64,000 nucleotides of DNA from Ricinus communis. Taxonomy: Eukaryota > Streptophyta > Magnoliopsida > Malpighiales > Euphorbiaceae. Below, piece by piece: positions 50,703 to 62,060 of this stretch. The position numbers and the translations under genes were made by a program. Position 1 is the first letter of the stretch. Each line of letters begins with the position of its first letter. Location: positions 2,266,501 to 2,330,500 of the forward strand of contig NC_063265.1 in the NCBI RefSeq assembly GCF_019578655.1. The letters are read 5' to 3'. Under the pieces are notes generated by a model that was not told the origin of the DNA, did no database searches, and saw only the letters and a program-made list of their open reading frames with translations.

Positions 50703-51860
50703 CCAGCTAAGAATTTTTCTTTCCAGAAAGGTTGGTCTGAATCTTCCCTAAGCATGACTCTGGTCAGGAAGGTATCTTTATAAGCTTGGAAATTGCTAAG
50801 CTTTTTACAGGTTAGATTACTAAGGAGCTCAACATTCTTATCTTTTAGAAGAGAAGGGTTTCTTATGAAGTGGAGGGAAATCGTCAAAATTAGGGTTGAC
50901 ACAACATCCTCAATTGGATTTCCTAGTTCATCTAAGATGGGAGTCCCTTCTATTGTGGTTTGGATAGCACCTAGGATCTGGAGCTGTTGTATTTGTGTGA
51001 GATGGTAATCCCACCATCCTTTAAGTTGGCTAGAAAATCCAGCTATGAGGAGTTCAACAATGGCTCTATCAGAGGTACCACTTTGGATTTTGTAGGCATT
51101 GGCCGCTATGGTCATCTGTTGTAAGAGACCAAGAATGTTGTATTCTGACATTCCATCTATATTCCATTCATAGACGGAAGAGGCATTGAATCTAGATTGG
51201 GTTAGGATATTATTCCTATTTTCTATTCTTAGATCTGGAGCGGTATTCTTAGAAGTATGCCGGGTCAATCTAGGGGCTTGTCATCCCAATCTGTTGATGT
51301 TGGAGAGTTTTTCAGTAACACTTTCAAGCTCTGAATCATTGGATTCATCACATTGGGCTTGATCTATAGCACTGATATTCCTACTGCTTTGAGGAGTATC
51401 TGGCACTAAGTTTTTGGAGGACTCAGAAGTGGCTAATTTACTAAAATTGTCCTCGATCGCTTTCTAGCAAACCGGTTTGCTTCTGAAATTGATCTTGGCT
51501 AGGCTTTGAGATTTAGGGTTTGAAGACTGGATTTTTGAGCTTTTCTGATTAGCTTATCTCTTTTGGATGATCAGTATTGGGGATTGGAGAGGTGAAGACT
51601 ACAGGAGGTTTTTGGATCTGACTTTCTATCCTAACAAGCTGCTTCCCTATTGTGTTAAGATAGGTATTCGAGAAATTGTTCTGCTGAACAATATTCTTGA
51701 CATTCTTCTCAAGATCTTCTCCTATCAATTTGTAAGGAGTAGCCTTTATTTCATTCTCTCCGTAAGGGATGGTTATTTTCCTAAGGGGAGGGTGTTCAGA
51801 CAGGATGGTTTGATTTTTCTCGACCTTCCACTCTGGAGCCTTATTTCTTACAGTAACAGG
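50703..51860 (-). pseudogene. Inverted second copy of the viral capsid region
   Basis: The frame 51268-50642 on the minus strand is open for 208 residues, covering the same sequence as 45200-45750 on the + strand but without the two stops that interrupt that copy. Its last residues run through the junction into leader sequence and are not viral protein. Further upstream (51270-51860) there are stops and shifts. The two copies differ by scattered substitutions, so they are not a very recent duplication. Confidence 0.85.
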
Positions 51861-53271
51861 ACTAATAAGCTTTTCTTTGAAAGGATAAAGAATACTATTT
51901 TCTTTGCAATAAATCTGAAACCAATTAAAAAATTTGATTTGGATCTTGTTTTTTATGCAAAATTGATAGTATCTCTCTTGAATGCTGTCTTTTTCTTGTA
52001 AAAAATGCTTAAAAAACCAAAGTTTTTTAGAATGGTTTTTCTTTGAATAAAAATCTTCATGTAAAAGCTTTTTATTGATTTGAAAATCTTTTAAAATTAT
52101 GTTGATTTCTGCTTCTAGATTTTGTGTTATTGCAGATGGTGATGGTGAAGAGGGGTAGAGACGGTCTCTAAATCCTTATCTTCTTTCTTTGGTTCATTGT
52201 AGACGGGTCTGGGGATATTACTTTGGTAATCAACATTCTGTAATATAGTGTTTGAGCTTGGTATATCAGATGTTGAAAATCTTGGTTGTGTTTGAGATGG
52301 AGTTGGTTCTTTGTAAGGAGCATAAATAACAAAAAGTATTTTTGATACCCTTCCAATATCTATGGTCGATGTTGAAGAATCATCATCAGAAAATCCAGAA
52401 GAGGTTGATTTCCTGTTGAATGTAAGCTTTACTTTTTCATCTGGAAACTGGGTTATATTTTTGAGATTTGTATTTGGCTCTGTTTGCTTTGGTGATTCAG
52501 GTTGCGTTGCACCTTCAAGGATCCATTCTTCTGGAAGAGTGATATCTTTCCATTGAATTATTTTTGGAATAGTTGCATTGGATTTGAAAAGATCTGTTTA
52601 TAGGAATAAGGTTTCTCCTTTTGGTGAATGGAGTTTGTGTTTTGAACTAAAAGCAGAAATCATGGCTTTGTAATGTATTTTGAAAATCAATGCTATCGGA
52701 ATATATTCTTCAAGCATTTTATAATTTTGTGTCTTTATTTGAAGAACGCTTTAAAATATTTTTATCATTTAATGAAATTGTAATGTTTGGAAAACAATTG
52801 AAAGAAATTGGTCCTTTATTGAGGCTTGACTCAACAATACCTAACAAACAATCATAAAAATTTATAAACCTAGCATTTCTAAGGACTGCTAAGATGGAAG
52901 TATCTAAACCTTCTCTGGTAAAGGGCTTATTCCTACCTGAACAAGGCCTATATGGATATACTTATAGTCTTTTTCTTTATGCTTCTGGAGGGTCTTCGGA
53001 TTTAAAAGATAAATTTCTTCAAAAGGCTTTGAAATCTGGATATCTCTTTCTTCAGTTTTGATAGTAAAATCAGTTTTGAAGAGAGGAAACTTTGAAAACT
53101 CATAAATTTATTTCTTTTGAACCTTGGGTATTTTCCAATCATCAATATGCTTTGAAAAATCTTCAATAGTGATTTTTTCACTATTTACTAAACCTTTATA
53201 CCTTGAAGACTCAGAGGTAGAAGAGTTTGAGAAAGAAGAAGATCTACAGAAAAAAGGTTCTAAATTCATTT
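51861..53271 (-). pseudogene. Viral movement-protein region, degenerate
   Basis: An ATG lies at 53271 (MNLEPF) on the minus strand. Downstream, YKYIHIGLVQ at about 52970-52940 matches the conserved core of 30K-superfamily movement proteins of Caulimoviridae. Later, degenerate blocks (IPIALIFKIHYKAMIS near 52690-52660) and a Ser/Pro-rich linker (52,400-52,150) follow before the capsid part. Stops and at least one frameshift interrupt the frame (for example around 52920-52880 and 52,610). Confidence 0.72.
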
Positions 53272-53457
53272 TAAAATAGACCAAGATAACTTTCTAAATA
53301 AACATGAACCAAGCCACCAGTTTTACTGTCCTTACACTAGACGGGACTTACTACTGTGCATAAATGAACAAGTTTGTTTATCAGTGGTATGATGCAGATT
53401 AAAATAATTTTAAAATTCTTTTTTATGCAAATGATGTTTCTTTTCCGGAATCCAAGT

Positions 53458-53470
53458 GGCTCTGATACCA
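53458..53470 (-). other. Viral primer-binding site for initiator-Met tRNA
   Basis: TGGTATCAGAGCC on the minus strand, complementary to the 3' end of plant initiator methionine tRNA; used by Caulimoviridae to prime minus-strand DNA synthesis. It lies between the leader repeat and the movement-protein start. Confidence 0.85.
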
Positions 53471-53560
53471 ATACGAGTACAAGACTAACAAGTTTCTGGT
53501 GTGCAGGATCCTCAGACGAGGCAAGCATAGAGCATACGCTTGTTAAAGATAGAAAATTAA

Positions 53561-56500
53561 AAAGGTAAAACTCCGAGAAAAAAGTATAAATTGCACTTAT
53601 TTTAGTATTTATCACATATATTTATAGTATACTTCAAATATTTATCCTTTTAAAGAAAGCATAAAGTAGCAGCAAATGGTATACGCTCAACAAATGTATG
53701 ATATATATTAAATATATTTGGTATTTACAACTATTTTAATTTATACAGATTACAGATTTATAAAAATAAAATATAAACTCTTAGAAAATAGTATATAATA
53801 CACTTATCTTTTTAAGTATGAAATGTGTATGTCAGCTATATGTTAAGTATACTTTACATATTTCAAAAAAAAAAAAAAAACACATGTTAAGTAACTCTTA
53901 ATCAAAATTTCAATTTGTTTAACATATTTTCATTTTGAAATTTTTTTTCAGTAATAATAGAAATATAATATCAATGTTCATTTAATGTGATGGAATATCT
54001 TCAATTTATGTTAATATATTTTTCTTATATATAGTATACTTACTATGTTTATATCCTTATAAAAACATAAGTAAAAGTATACATTTCATAGATTGTAGTA
54101 TATGTTTTATATATATTTGATATACGTATAATATATAAATGGTATCTAAAACTGTTATTTGATTTTTATTTTGTACCTTTGGTATCTACATAATTATAAA
54201 CTGGACCGCTATTTAAAAGTTTAGCCAATTTTTTAGAACAAGTATATTATCAAATATCATCAATATATAACATAATCACATTTAATCTAATTTATTGGCC
54301 AACTTAAATGGTCATTTCATTGATTGTCCATACATGGGTAGCACTATTACAAGAAAAGAAAGAAGCAAATTGAACTAAATAACTAGCCAACAAGTCTTGA
54401 ATTAATATCTCATGTCATCTCATTTCTTTGCTAGTTGTATAATGATCCACTTACTCTTTCTTTGATCATTCTATAAATTCATTCTCCTTCCTCTCATTAT
54501 TCACTATGTATTTCTAAACATATAAATAAAAAGAAACAATAATGTATACACAATATACATAAAATTTTATAGTATACCAAAATAGTATTTATATATATTT
54601 TTTGGTATTTCTTTTATATATATAGTATATGTATACTATCTTGAGTATAATATCAAATCCATTAGCATCACAACTATTAAAACTATCAGTAAGAGCAAAA
54701 CAAAATTCATCAAACATCTTAGGTGGTGCATGTTCAAAATATCAGTTGCAATTATCTATTTTTTTACTACAAATCAAACAAATTTCTTCTAAATTAATAC
54801 ATGCAACAAAAATTTATTAAAATAAGATTAGTTTATAAAACACCCATAACATATCACTTGCCATTTTCTTAGAAGATAGTAAAAAGGCTACAGCCAATTA
54901 CAAAAAAGCAAAAAAAGAAGAACTCATTGCTCTTCGAACGTATTCATATATATCATTATTTCTATTATTTCGTATTTCTCTCTTTTTTAATCTCTCTAAT
55001 TATAAAATGTCAACTCCACTGTTCATTTGATATTTCTTTTAAAAATAAAATAGCGGCAAGACCCTTATAACTTTATTTGTATAGTCCCTAAGCTTGTGCA
55101 TGCATTGGCCACAACAAATACAACTGAGTTTTGATGATGAAACCTGAATTTTTTTAGTTTTAACTCAACATTTTTGTCCTTTTCACATGGATAAGATTTA
55201 ACCATTAATTCGTAGCCATTCTATTTGAGAGAAATTTAAGAAGTAATTTATATATCAATATATTAGCAATGAAAAAAGAAAAGAGTAAGAAGAAGAAGAT
55301 TACATTTAATATTTATTAATTATTATATTTATATTGATTGATTTATCTATCGTATTAATCACTCAATGTTTAAAAACTAAAGTCATTAATCACACCTTAA
55401 TCATAATCATTCTAAAAATAGAACCGAGAGAGTAATTGAACTATTTTAGAATTTATAGATTTAATTGAATTTATTATATGAACTTTTGACATAATTATTA
55501 AATTACATAAATGCGTACACATGTTCTCCCTTTGCCGAAAAGGCAAAAACCAAAACGAATTCAATATATCATTTATACATGTCAGGACAATACATTTCCA
55601 AGAAAATAAAATTCTTTCTAGATTGCCATATGATGACCAAATTTACGTGTAAACTTTGCTGCTTCTCCGTTGGATCCTTTTGGGTTCTGACATTCCTCCG
55701 GTCAATCAAATTCCAATTTGTCTTTCAACAAACTAGCTCCCTGTTATTCCATCAAGCATTTATGTTGGATTTTGAGCACATGCAGTCGTGCTAATAAAAT
55801 CTCAATAAAATATTATTTTTCATTATCTATTAAGATAATATAATAATGGACATGTGCATGTTAACATAGAAAATTACCATAAAATTCTAATTTTGTAGTA
55901 TGAAATAACAAATTAATTATGTGTCTATTGATAGTTTGTATGTTTTATATATTCTAATTTTGTAGTATGAAAATATTAGTTATACTGTGTTTGGTTAAAA
56001 TTTATAAAATTTATAGTTATAAATTTAAATTTTTTATTATAAAATTGATTATAGCTAAATAAAATTTTATCAAAATAGATAAAATTTCTAAATAAATTTT
56101 ATATTAATTTGTCACTGTATTCTATAATATCAAAATACTTTCTTCAACTTTATTATTTTTATTTTATTTCGTCTCTTGAATTTTTTATAAAATAAAATAA
56201 ATTTCTTTTTTTATTTTATTTCTTCTCTTATATTTTTTTTTAAAGTAAAATAAATTTTTTAATAAATTTTTTTTATTGGAAGATGTGGGTTCCCCAAATC
56301 TCTCAACCTTTTCAAGGGCGGTCTCAATTGTGAGAATTGGAAAAATTTTGAGAAAGGCCTTGAAAAGTCATGGAATCAGATAGGGGGACAAGTGAAAAAT
56401 GATCGTAGCCCACCCTGAAAAACAATCTTAAAGCATGAAGCCCAACCAAACCAGTACAAATTGCTGCAGCCTGCAGGTGAAACCCTAACATCTTCTTCAA

Positions 56501-57043
56501 GCCCAGTCTCCTGATAATTAACCCGACAGAAGATCAATAATTATTTATTTGAAACAAGTACTTGTTGCTTTATTTGAGCGTAGTCGACATAACTCTGGTA
56601 GCCTGGTACCATTTTATTCACGCAGGCAGCAGAATTTCATGAATCATATTATTGACAAGAATTATATAAAATAATTATATAAATGATTTATTAATTGCTT
56701 TTTGGTTCCAAAACAGATAAAAACAAAAACAAAAAACAGCGAGTAACTGGAGCCTCGACGTGCGGAAAAGCCTAATAAAGAGAATAAGACCTCTTTCCTC
56801 CATTGCAGAGAACTCTAAACATTCAGTCTTGTAATAATTTCTACACATTGACAACCAAAACAAGTAAACATGGCTATCAAGCATTTACGTCATGTGGAAA
56901 TACATTGTATTTTGAAATAACCATAGAACGAACGACTTTCCTATGCTTACTCGATTGCTATTGGCGTAGCTTCTCTTAAAAATTGTATTCACTACTACAT
57001 TCAGGGAATATAGACTAGAATCCCATATTAAAGCCATATGTTA
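53561..57043. other. AT-rich intergenic DNA and SnRK1-beta 3' flank
   Basis: Contains a poly-A tract near 53866 and many TATA/ATATAT stretches. 56,280-56,640 is less AT-rich but shows no coding signature. The small frames at 55579-55794 and 56675-56884 are unsupported. The last about 200-300 bases are probably the 3' UTR of the gene on the minus strand. Confidence 0.5.
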
Positions 57044-60000
57044 TCACCTCTGCAAAGACTTGTAGAGCACCACCGTCACATACTTGGACAGAAAGCGATG
57101 TGTTGAACCAAGTGCCACCACAGCAGGACCACCCTTCCCTTTTTGGATGTACAGATGATTAAGCACCACATGTTGAGGTCTCGATAAAGGAGTTGGCATC
57201 TCCATGTAGGATGATGGCATATTGAGCAGTGTCATCTGTAAGTGTGGAGGAACAAATGGAGGCTCCTTTGCAAACTCGTCGTTTCCCAGTTGCAAATTGC
57301 TGTAGCTCGATTCTGGAGACTGAGGTGGTTCGAAACTAGATATACTCTCAAGGTCCTCTGGAACATACTCCTACAAAAAGATCACTATATTAAATTAACC
57401 CTAACATCAACTGATGACACTTATTTTTCACTCAATCAAAAACTTTGTACAAAATATAACTGGCAGGAGCCACAGGACATAAGGAACAGAAAGGGTTATG
57501 TATGTCTATTTATGTATGATCACATGTGGATGTGCACATAAATAATTACAAGAATGAAACTGTTCCTACCACATTGCTTATATAACAAGGCTGATTGGTC
57601 AATCTTTGAACAAAGCTGCACACTCTATTTGCAAAGATTGATAGAAACTAAACAAGTGGCAACATATAGGTCTTACAAATGTGATGAATGGACTACAGTA
57701 ATGCTATTTGATTCAAGAACAGTATCTACAAAAGAATTTGCTCAAGATATGATGTTATTCATAAACATCAGCAAAGTACATAATAGCATGTGTTATATAA
57801 AACTGCAGTATTTGAAAAGAAAATGAATAATTGTGTTGGAACTTCCTAAAATTTGACAGTTAAGTGTTTAATCTTTTTATTCTTTACAATCAAGTGTGTG
57901 AGCTTGTAAATAGTAATCAAACAAATGATTTTAGCAGGTTATTTTCAGGTCACTTCTTATGTGGATAAAAAGTGCCTCTAATTGATAAGTTGAATTACTA
58001 CAGTATCTGAATTGGTAATTATTCTTGTATTAATTTTATTTCTTCTTTTATCTCTTCATTACTACCATCTCTGCCTTTGTCGCCACTCTTCTTCCACCTC
58101 CTTTACCATTTGTATTCCATGATTGCTCTTTCTTTCAACTCTTGAAATTCAAACAAACAGAGAAATCCAAACAATTTGATGGGTCTTTATCAAATGGGTT
58201 TAATTGAGAAATGTAACTATCTAATTGCTTTGGTACTCCTTTCACATGATACTTCCCTCACTCTCTTAATTCCGCAAATCGAGAGAGCCAATTTTACGGC
58301 CTATAATCATGATCTTAAGTATGAATTTTAACGCCGAACATACCCTCAAGCAGAGTCCATTGTCACAGCAAGAATGGCTTCTATTAATTACTCACAACAT
58401 AATAATGTATATGTTGGTCTCTTGAGGCTCTTTATCCATAAGTTCTTTTTCTTGGTACCATCTTCTCTCTTTCTAGCTTTTTCTAATATAGAGGGTTCTT
58501 TTTCTCTGTCATTATGCTTCTACAGTTTTTTTTGAATAGATTGCATTTAGTTTATGTTGATTATTTTATAGATCTTATGAAATGGGGTTTGGTTCTTTCT
58601 TTAGAACCAAAGCAATTAGCATATATTGAAAGAAAGTTCGGAAATATGCGAAGATGAGAAAATTACAGAGAATTTGACCTGGTTGAGGAATTTGATCAAA
58701 TACTTGGCGAGCATAGTTAATGTAAGATAAATTGAAGAGCTTTTTGACAAGAATTATAGCAATAGAGGGATGTTTGTTGGTTAGAGGGAGTGAATTTGTT
58801 TCAACTGGTTTATGTGTAGTGAGAGTGGTTGTAGAGAGAGGTGATTGCGGCTGAGTATTCTACCGAACACCAAAACACGGATGGTGGCTGCACTTTTTTT
58901 TTAAGAAGGTGTTACCTTTTATTAGGTTAAAGCTTTGGAGGGGTACTTTTGAAACTACAGTGTGACTGGAACCAGCTCAGCTATTAACTAATCCTACATT
59001 CAACAAGTATTGGGGTCCATTTTGTCCACTTAACCAAGTAACCTGCTAAAGCTAATTGTTTGAATATAATTTACAGGTTCACATGCTTGATTGTAATAAA
59101 ATAAAATTTAGACACTCAATTGTTAAATTATAAGAAGTTCAAACACTAAGTTTGTAATTACCCAAAAAGAAAATTGAGCAAAACTGTCTGCATAACATTG
59201 TTTAAGCATAAAACTACAGAACATAAATAAAAGCTTACCTCAGCAATTGAATATTCTCAGATCACAGTTAAAAAAGCAACATATGTATGGACCTACTGAG
59301 TATTGTGATTCAGTGGCACTAACAGAATTTCTCTAGAAGCTAGAAATGTGAAAAGCAGCGTGTAACTTATTAATAATGCTATAACTATCATAATCTTTAC
59401 CTCAAAACAATGTTCAGTATTGAACATAGTTCCTGCTCAACCACTTTAAAATATACTGCTTTTTAAACAAAGATTACGCTTCTAATTCTTGAGTGTTTAC
59501 CACAAATCTCAGCTCACTCATGCTTAATCAAACTACTATATGGGTAGATTAGAAATACTTTAGCTTTTAGCTCTGATTTATATAAAAATGATGCAATAAT
59601 GAATTAACAAAGTCATAGAATAGTTTTCTTGAGATCATCACCACATAAATGCTACGATATCCTTTCAAATTTTATCTTCTTTACTTTTGATAAAGTGAAA
59701 GGGCACAAGATCAAGGAACCAAGAGATAAGCTACATTAAACATCAGATCATATCAAATTCAAGAATTCATCAGTCTGATAAGGAATTTTACTCATTACAG
59801 ATCTATATGGAAAGGCCAGCTATGATATCTACATACACATATTTCATCTACACTCGGTAAAATGATAAAAACTCAGAAATTACTTTTCTTCTAACATAGA
59901 AAGAAATCAAATAAATGGCAGTTTTGCATCTCTCAACATTGTATAAGCTTGATTTAAGACACCTTAATTAAGCAACCATTCATAATTTTCTTCACAGAAA

Positions 60001-62060
60001 GTAATAATCCCACAAAAGAACTCCTTCAACATTGACAAGTCTGATTCTCTTGGTGCCGTCATTCATAGGCAGAAATGCAGTTTCAAGTTTTAGGTGCTAT
60101 TATAAAAAAAAATTTACTTAGTATAAATCTGCATGGAAAGGCCAGCTATGCTATCTAAATATGTCATATTGCATCTATATTCGGTAAAATAATATAAACT
60201 CAGTAATTACTTATTTTCTAACACAGGAAGACATGAATTAAGTGCCAGTTTTTCTTCACAGAAAGTAATACTCCCGCAAAAAGAACTCCTGCATAGAGCA
60301 GCAGCTATGATGGATAACTTGAAATTGCACTTAATGTGCCTATGGATGATGGAACTACCAAGAAAAACAGACTTGTTAATACTGAAAAGTTCTAAAGGCT
60401 TGGGAAAAGAAGAAGAAGAAGAAGAAAGGTGGATTAAGGTTAAAAGAAAAGGGAGGAAAGTTAACTTTGACGGTTATGACCAACATACAAACTGTTTGCA
60501 CATAACTACAACTTAACTCAACTATGCTTTTGTCCAACACTAGTTGGGGACACACAATTTGTTATATACATGTTTCTTATTCTATGTTTTGATGTATACT
60601 TGCTAAAAAGTGGATAGTGCATTATGGTTCTCACCCCAAGTTAAACAAAGGGCCATTTGAAGGTTGTGTTCAATGAATTAATAACTGTATCAACAAAAAA
60701 TTATTTACTCTCTAATCTGATACCAAAATGCCAGTGAAAGTGTAGCATGTTAATTCCATGCGCATATCATTCGGAAAGCTTCATAGTATGACTCCCATTC
60801 ATGTCCCATACGTGAAATGTGCACGAAATAAACGAGAATAAAATGGTTACCTGCAAATCCAAAATGTTGTAAGCATTGCCAGTATCATCTTGGGCCCAAG
60901 GCAAGTCAGGGATGTACCTCCACTGCCCATCAATGATAAACCTGTATTGGTAAACCCCAGAAGGCAGTACTTTCATAATAGTATAGTCTTTGCCAGATCT
61001 CTGCAAAGGAATCCTGACCAACAAAGTATAAGGATATGTTAGGCAGTTAAAAAGTGGTTGCTAGTCCAATAAATCTCAAATTAGAATCATAGAATTTCCA
61101 CAACCTCATTTTCCAGTTATCCCATGATCCCTCAACAGCTACTTCCTTACCGCCATAGCTCCATGTGATCATAGTTGGGATTCCTTGCTCGTCGCATATG
61201 TCTTCATACCCAACATTAGTTTGCATCCATGAATTGCTTGGAATTTGGATCTCATCAGGTCTTTGTAGCGGAACCACAGGAACCTGGAAAAAGGAAGCAA
61301 TGAATCACAAAGAACAATGGCTCTCAAGACTGAATCCTATATGCATATAACAAGATCTGATCCTGTTGAAATTAACATCAACAGTTTTTCTTATTGTACA
61401 GAGAAATCAAATCTCAGCATTTCATGGCACATCGAAAGAGCTATCAAATGTTTTAGTAGCCACAAATCATATCCACTCAGCAATCCAATACCAAAGATAG
61501 AAGCTTTCAACCAACATTCAAAGTAGGTTAAACAATTTTCTCTGCCATGATTTCTACACAAATTAGCCAATGAAACGTGTAGCCCATCAAACACAATAAT
61601 TCACAGACACACCATCACCTCTACAAATCCTCAAAAACCAAATAAGCAAGCAATCAAGATTCTTCGTATAATTTTCAACCCTTTCTAAAAGCAACAATGT
61701 AAATGATGTTAAACAACATAAGCATCAATTAATTGCATGGTAAAGTAAATCCATATCAAAGACCTAAAAACTATATCTGAAAAGAAAAATAAAAGAAAAA
61801 CAGACCTGGGGAGTGAACATGAGAGGAGAGTGAGTGGCCCTAGGGCTATGAGGAGGGGACTGACCCATCAACTCAGGAGGCGGAGGAAGGTAAGCAAGGC
61901 GGGACCCATCTGGTACAACTACACCATCAGTGCCACATCCACCTTCTTCATCAACTACAACTCCAATCCCACCACCACGGCTTGATCCTGATGGACTTTT
62001 ATTATTGTTAATAATATTATTTTCTCCATCTTCCTCTCCTCTTCCATTCACATTTCCCAT
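57044..62060 (-). CDS. SNF1-related protein kinase (SnRK1) regulatory beta subunit, four exons
   Basis: Scaffold subunit of the SnRK1 energy-sensing kinase, bridging the catalytic alpha and gamma-type subunits. Exons on the minus strand: 62060-61806, 61283-61105, 61013-60851, 57370-57044, GT/AG with matching phases, giving 307 residues (Arabidopsis beta1/beta2 are somewhat shorter). The protein begins MGN, a fit to the N-myristoylation consensus that anchors beta subunits at membranes. An Asn/Gly/Ser-rich variable N-terminus leads to a Pro-rich linker ([15 protein letters not shown]). The CBM48/glycogen-binding-like domain spans about 122-199 ([36 protein letters not shown]). The C-terminal ASC domain ends [15 protein letters not shown]. 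Resembles AKINbeta1/2, not the short beta3, because the N-terminus and CBM48 are present. The unusually long intron 3 (60850-57371, 3.5 kb) carries a mobile element and a duplication. Confidence 0.95.
57828..59163. mobile_element. 1.3-kb inverted-repeat element in SnRK1-beta intron 3 (Mutator-like?)
   Basis: The left arm (from about 57835: GAACTTCCTAAAATTTGACA, TACAATCAAG, TAGCAGGTTA) is matched, inverted, by the right arm ending TTGTAATTACCC at 59163 (GAACTTCTTATAATTTAACA, TACAATCAAG, TAGCAGGTTA). The arms are about 130 bp. AAAAGAAAA lies just outside both ends (57816-57824 region and 59165-59173), compatible with a 9-bp target duplication. No transposase frame was recognised in the interior. 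Confidence 0.75.
59806..60295. repeat. Direct duplication inside SnRK1-beta intron 3
   Basis: The block around 59806-60030 and that around 60122-60295 share GGAAAGGCCAGCTATG, TCGGTAAAAT, AAACTCAG, AATTACTT and CTTCACAGAAAGTAAT in the same order. The first copy contains extra sequence. It appears to be a local tandem duplication. Confidence 0.75.

Larger units (their letters stand above)
44595..50706 (+). mobile_element. Endogenous florendovirus-like pararetrovirus, + oriented segment
   Basis: A partial genome of a Caulimoviridae relative. It starts inside the polyprotein (capsid region) and runs through zinc knuckle, protease, reverse transcriptase, RNase H, a separate downstream ORF, the promoter, a poly(A) signal and about 50 bases of leader. 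A single polyprotein followed by a second ORF of unknown function is the layout described for florendoviruses, hence the genus-level guess. All protein parts are interrupted by stops or shifts, so no intact virus is encoded. No integrase or LTRs are present. It is joined at 50703-50706 to an inverted segment. Confidence 0.85.
50657..53545. repeat. 50-bp inverted repeats of the viral leader flanking the minus segment
   Basis: TAACAAGCGTATGCTCTGTG... at 50657-50706 is, with only a few mismatches, the reverse complement of 53496-53545 (ending ...GAGCATACGCTTGTTA). These are the same viral leader sequence from the two oppositely oriented genome pieces. Shared microhomology CCAG/CTGG marks the inner junction at 50703-50706. 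Confidence 0.9.
50703..53560 (-). mobile_element. Endogenous florendovirus-like segment, minus oriented
   Basis: Read on the minus strand it runs leader (53560-53471), tRNA primer-binding site, movement-protein region, and capsid region to 50703, where it stops inside the capsid at CTGG. It overlaps in content with the start of the + segment (capsid) and supplies the leader, PBS and movement part that the + segment lacks. It ends before the zinc knuckle, protease and RT. Confidence 0.87.

Noticed and set aside
51567..52001. 144-residue + strand open frame
   Set aside because: Antisense to the inverted viral capsid/movement region; the same sequence appears mirrored at 44423-44896.
44595..53560. 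Ordinary LTR retrotransposon
   Set aside because: No LTRs and no integrase. The movement-protein core, pararetroviral promoter/leader layout and extra ORF fit an endogenous caulimovirid better.
60307..60516. 69-residue + strand open frame
   Set aside because: Lies within intron 3 of the SnRK1-beta gene on the opposite strand, includes a GAA microsatellite, and has no motif.
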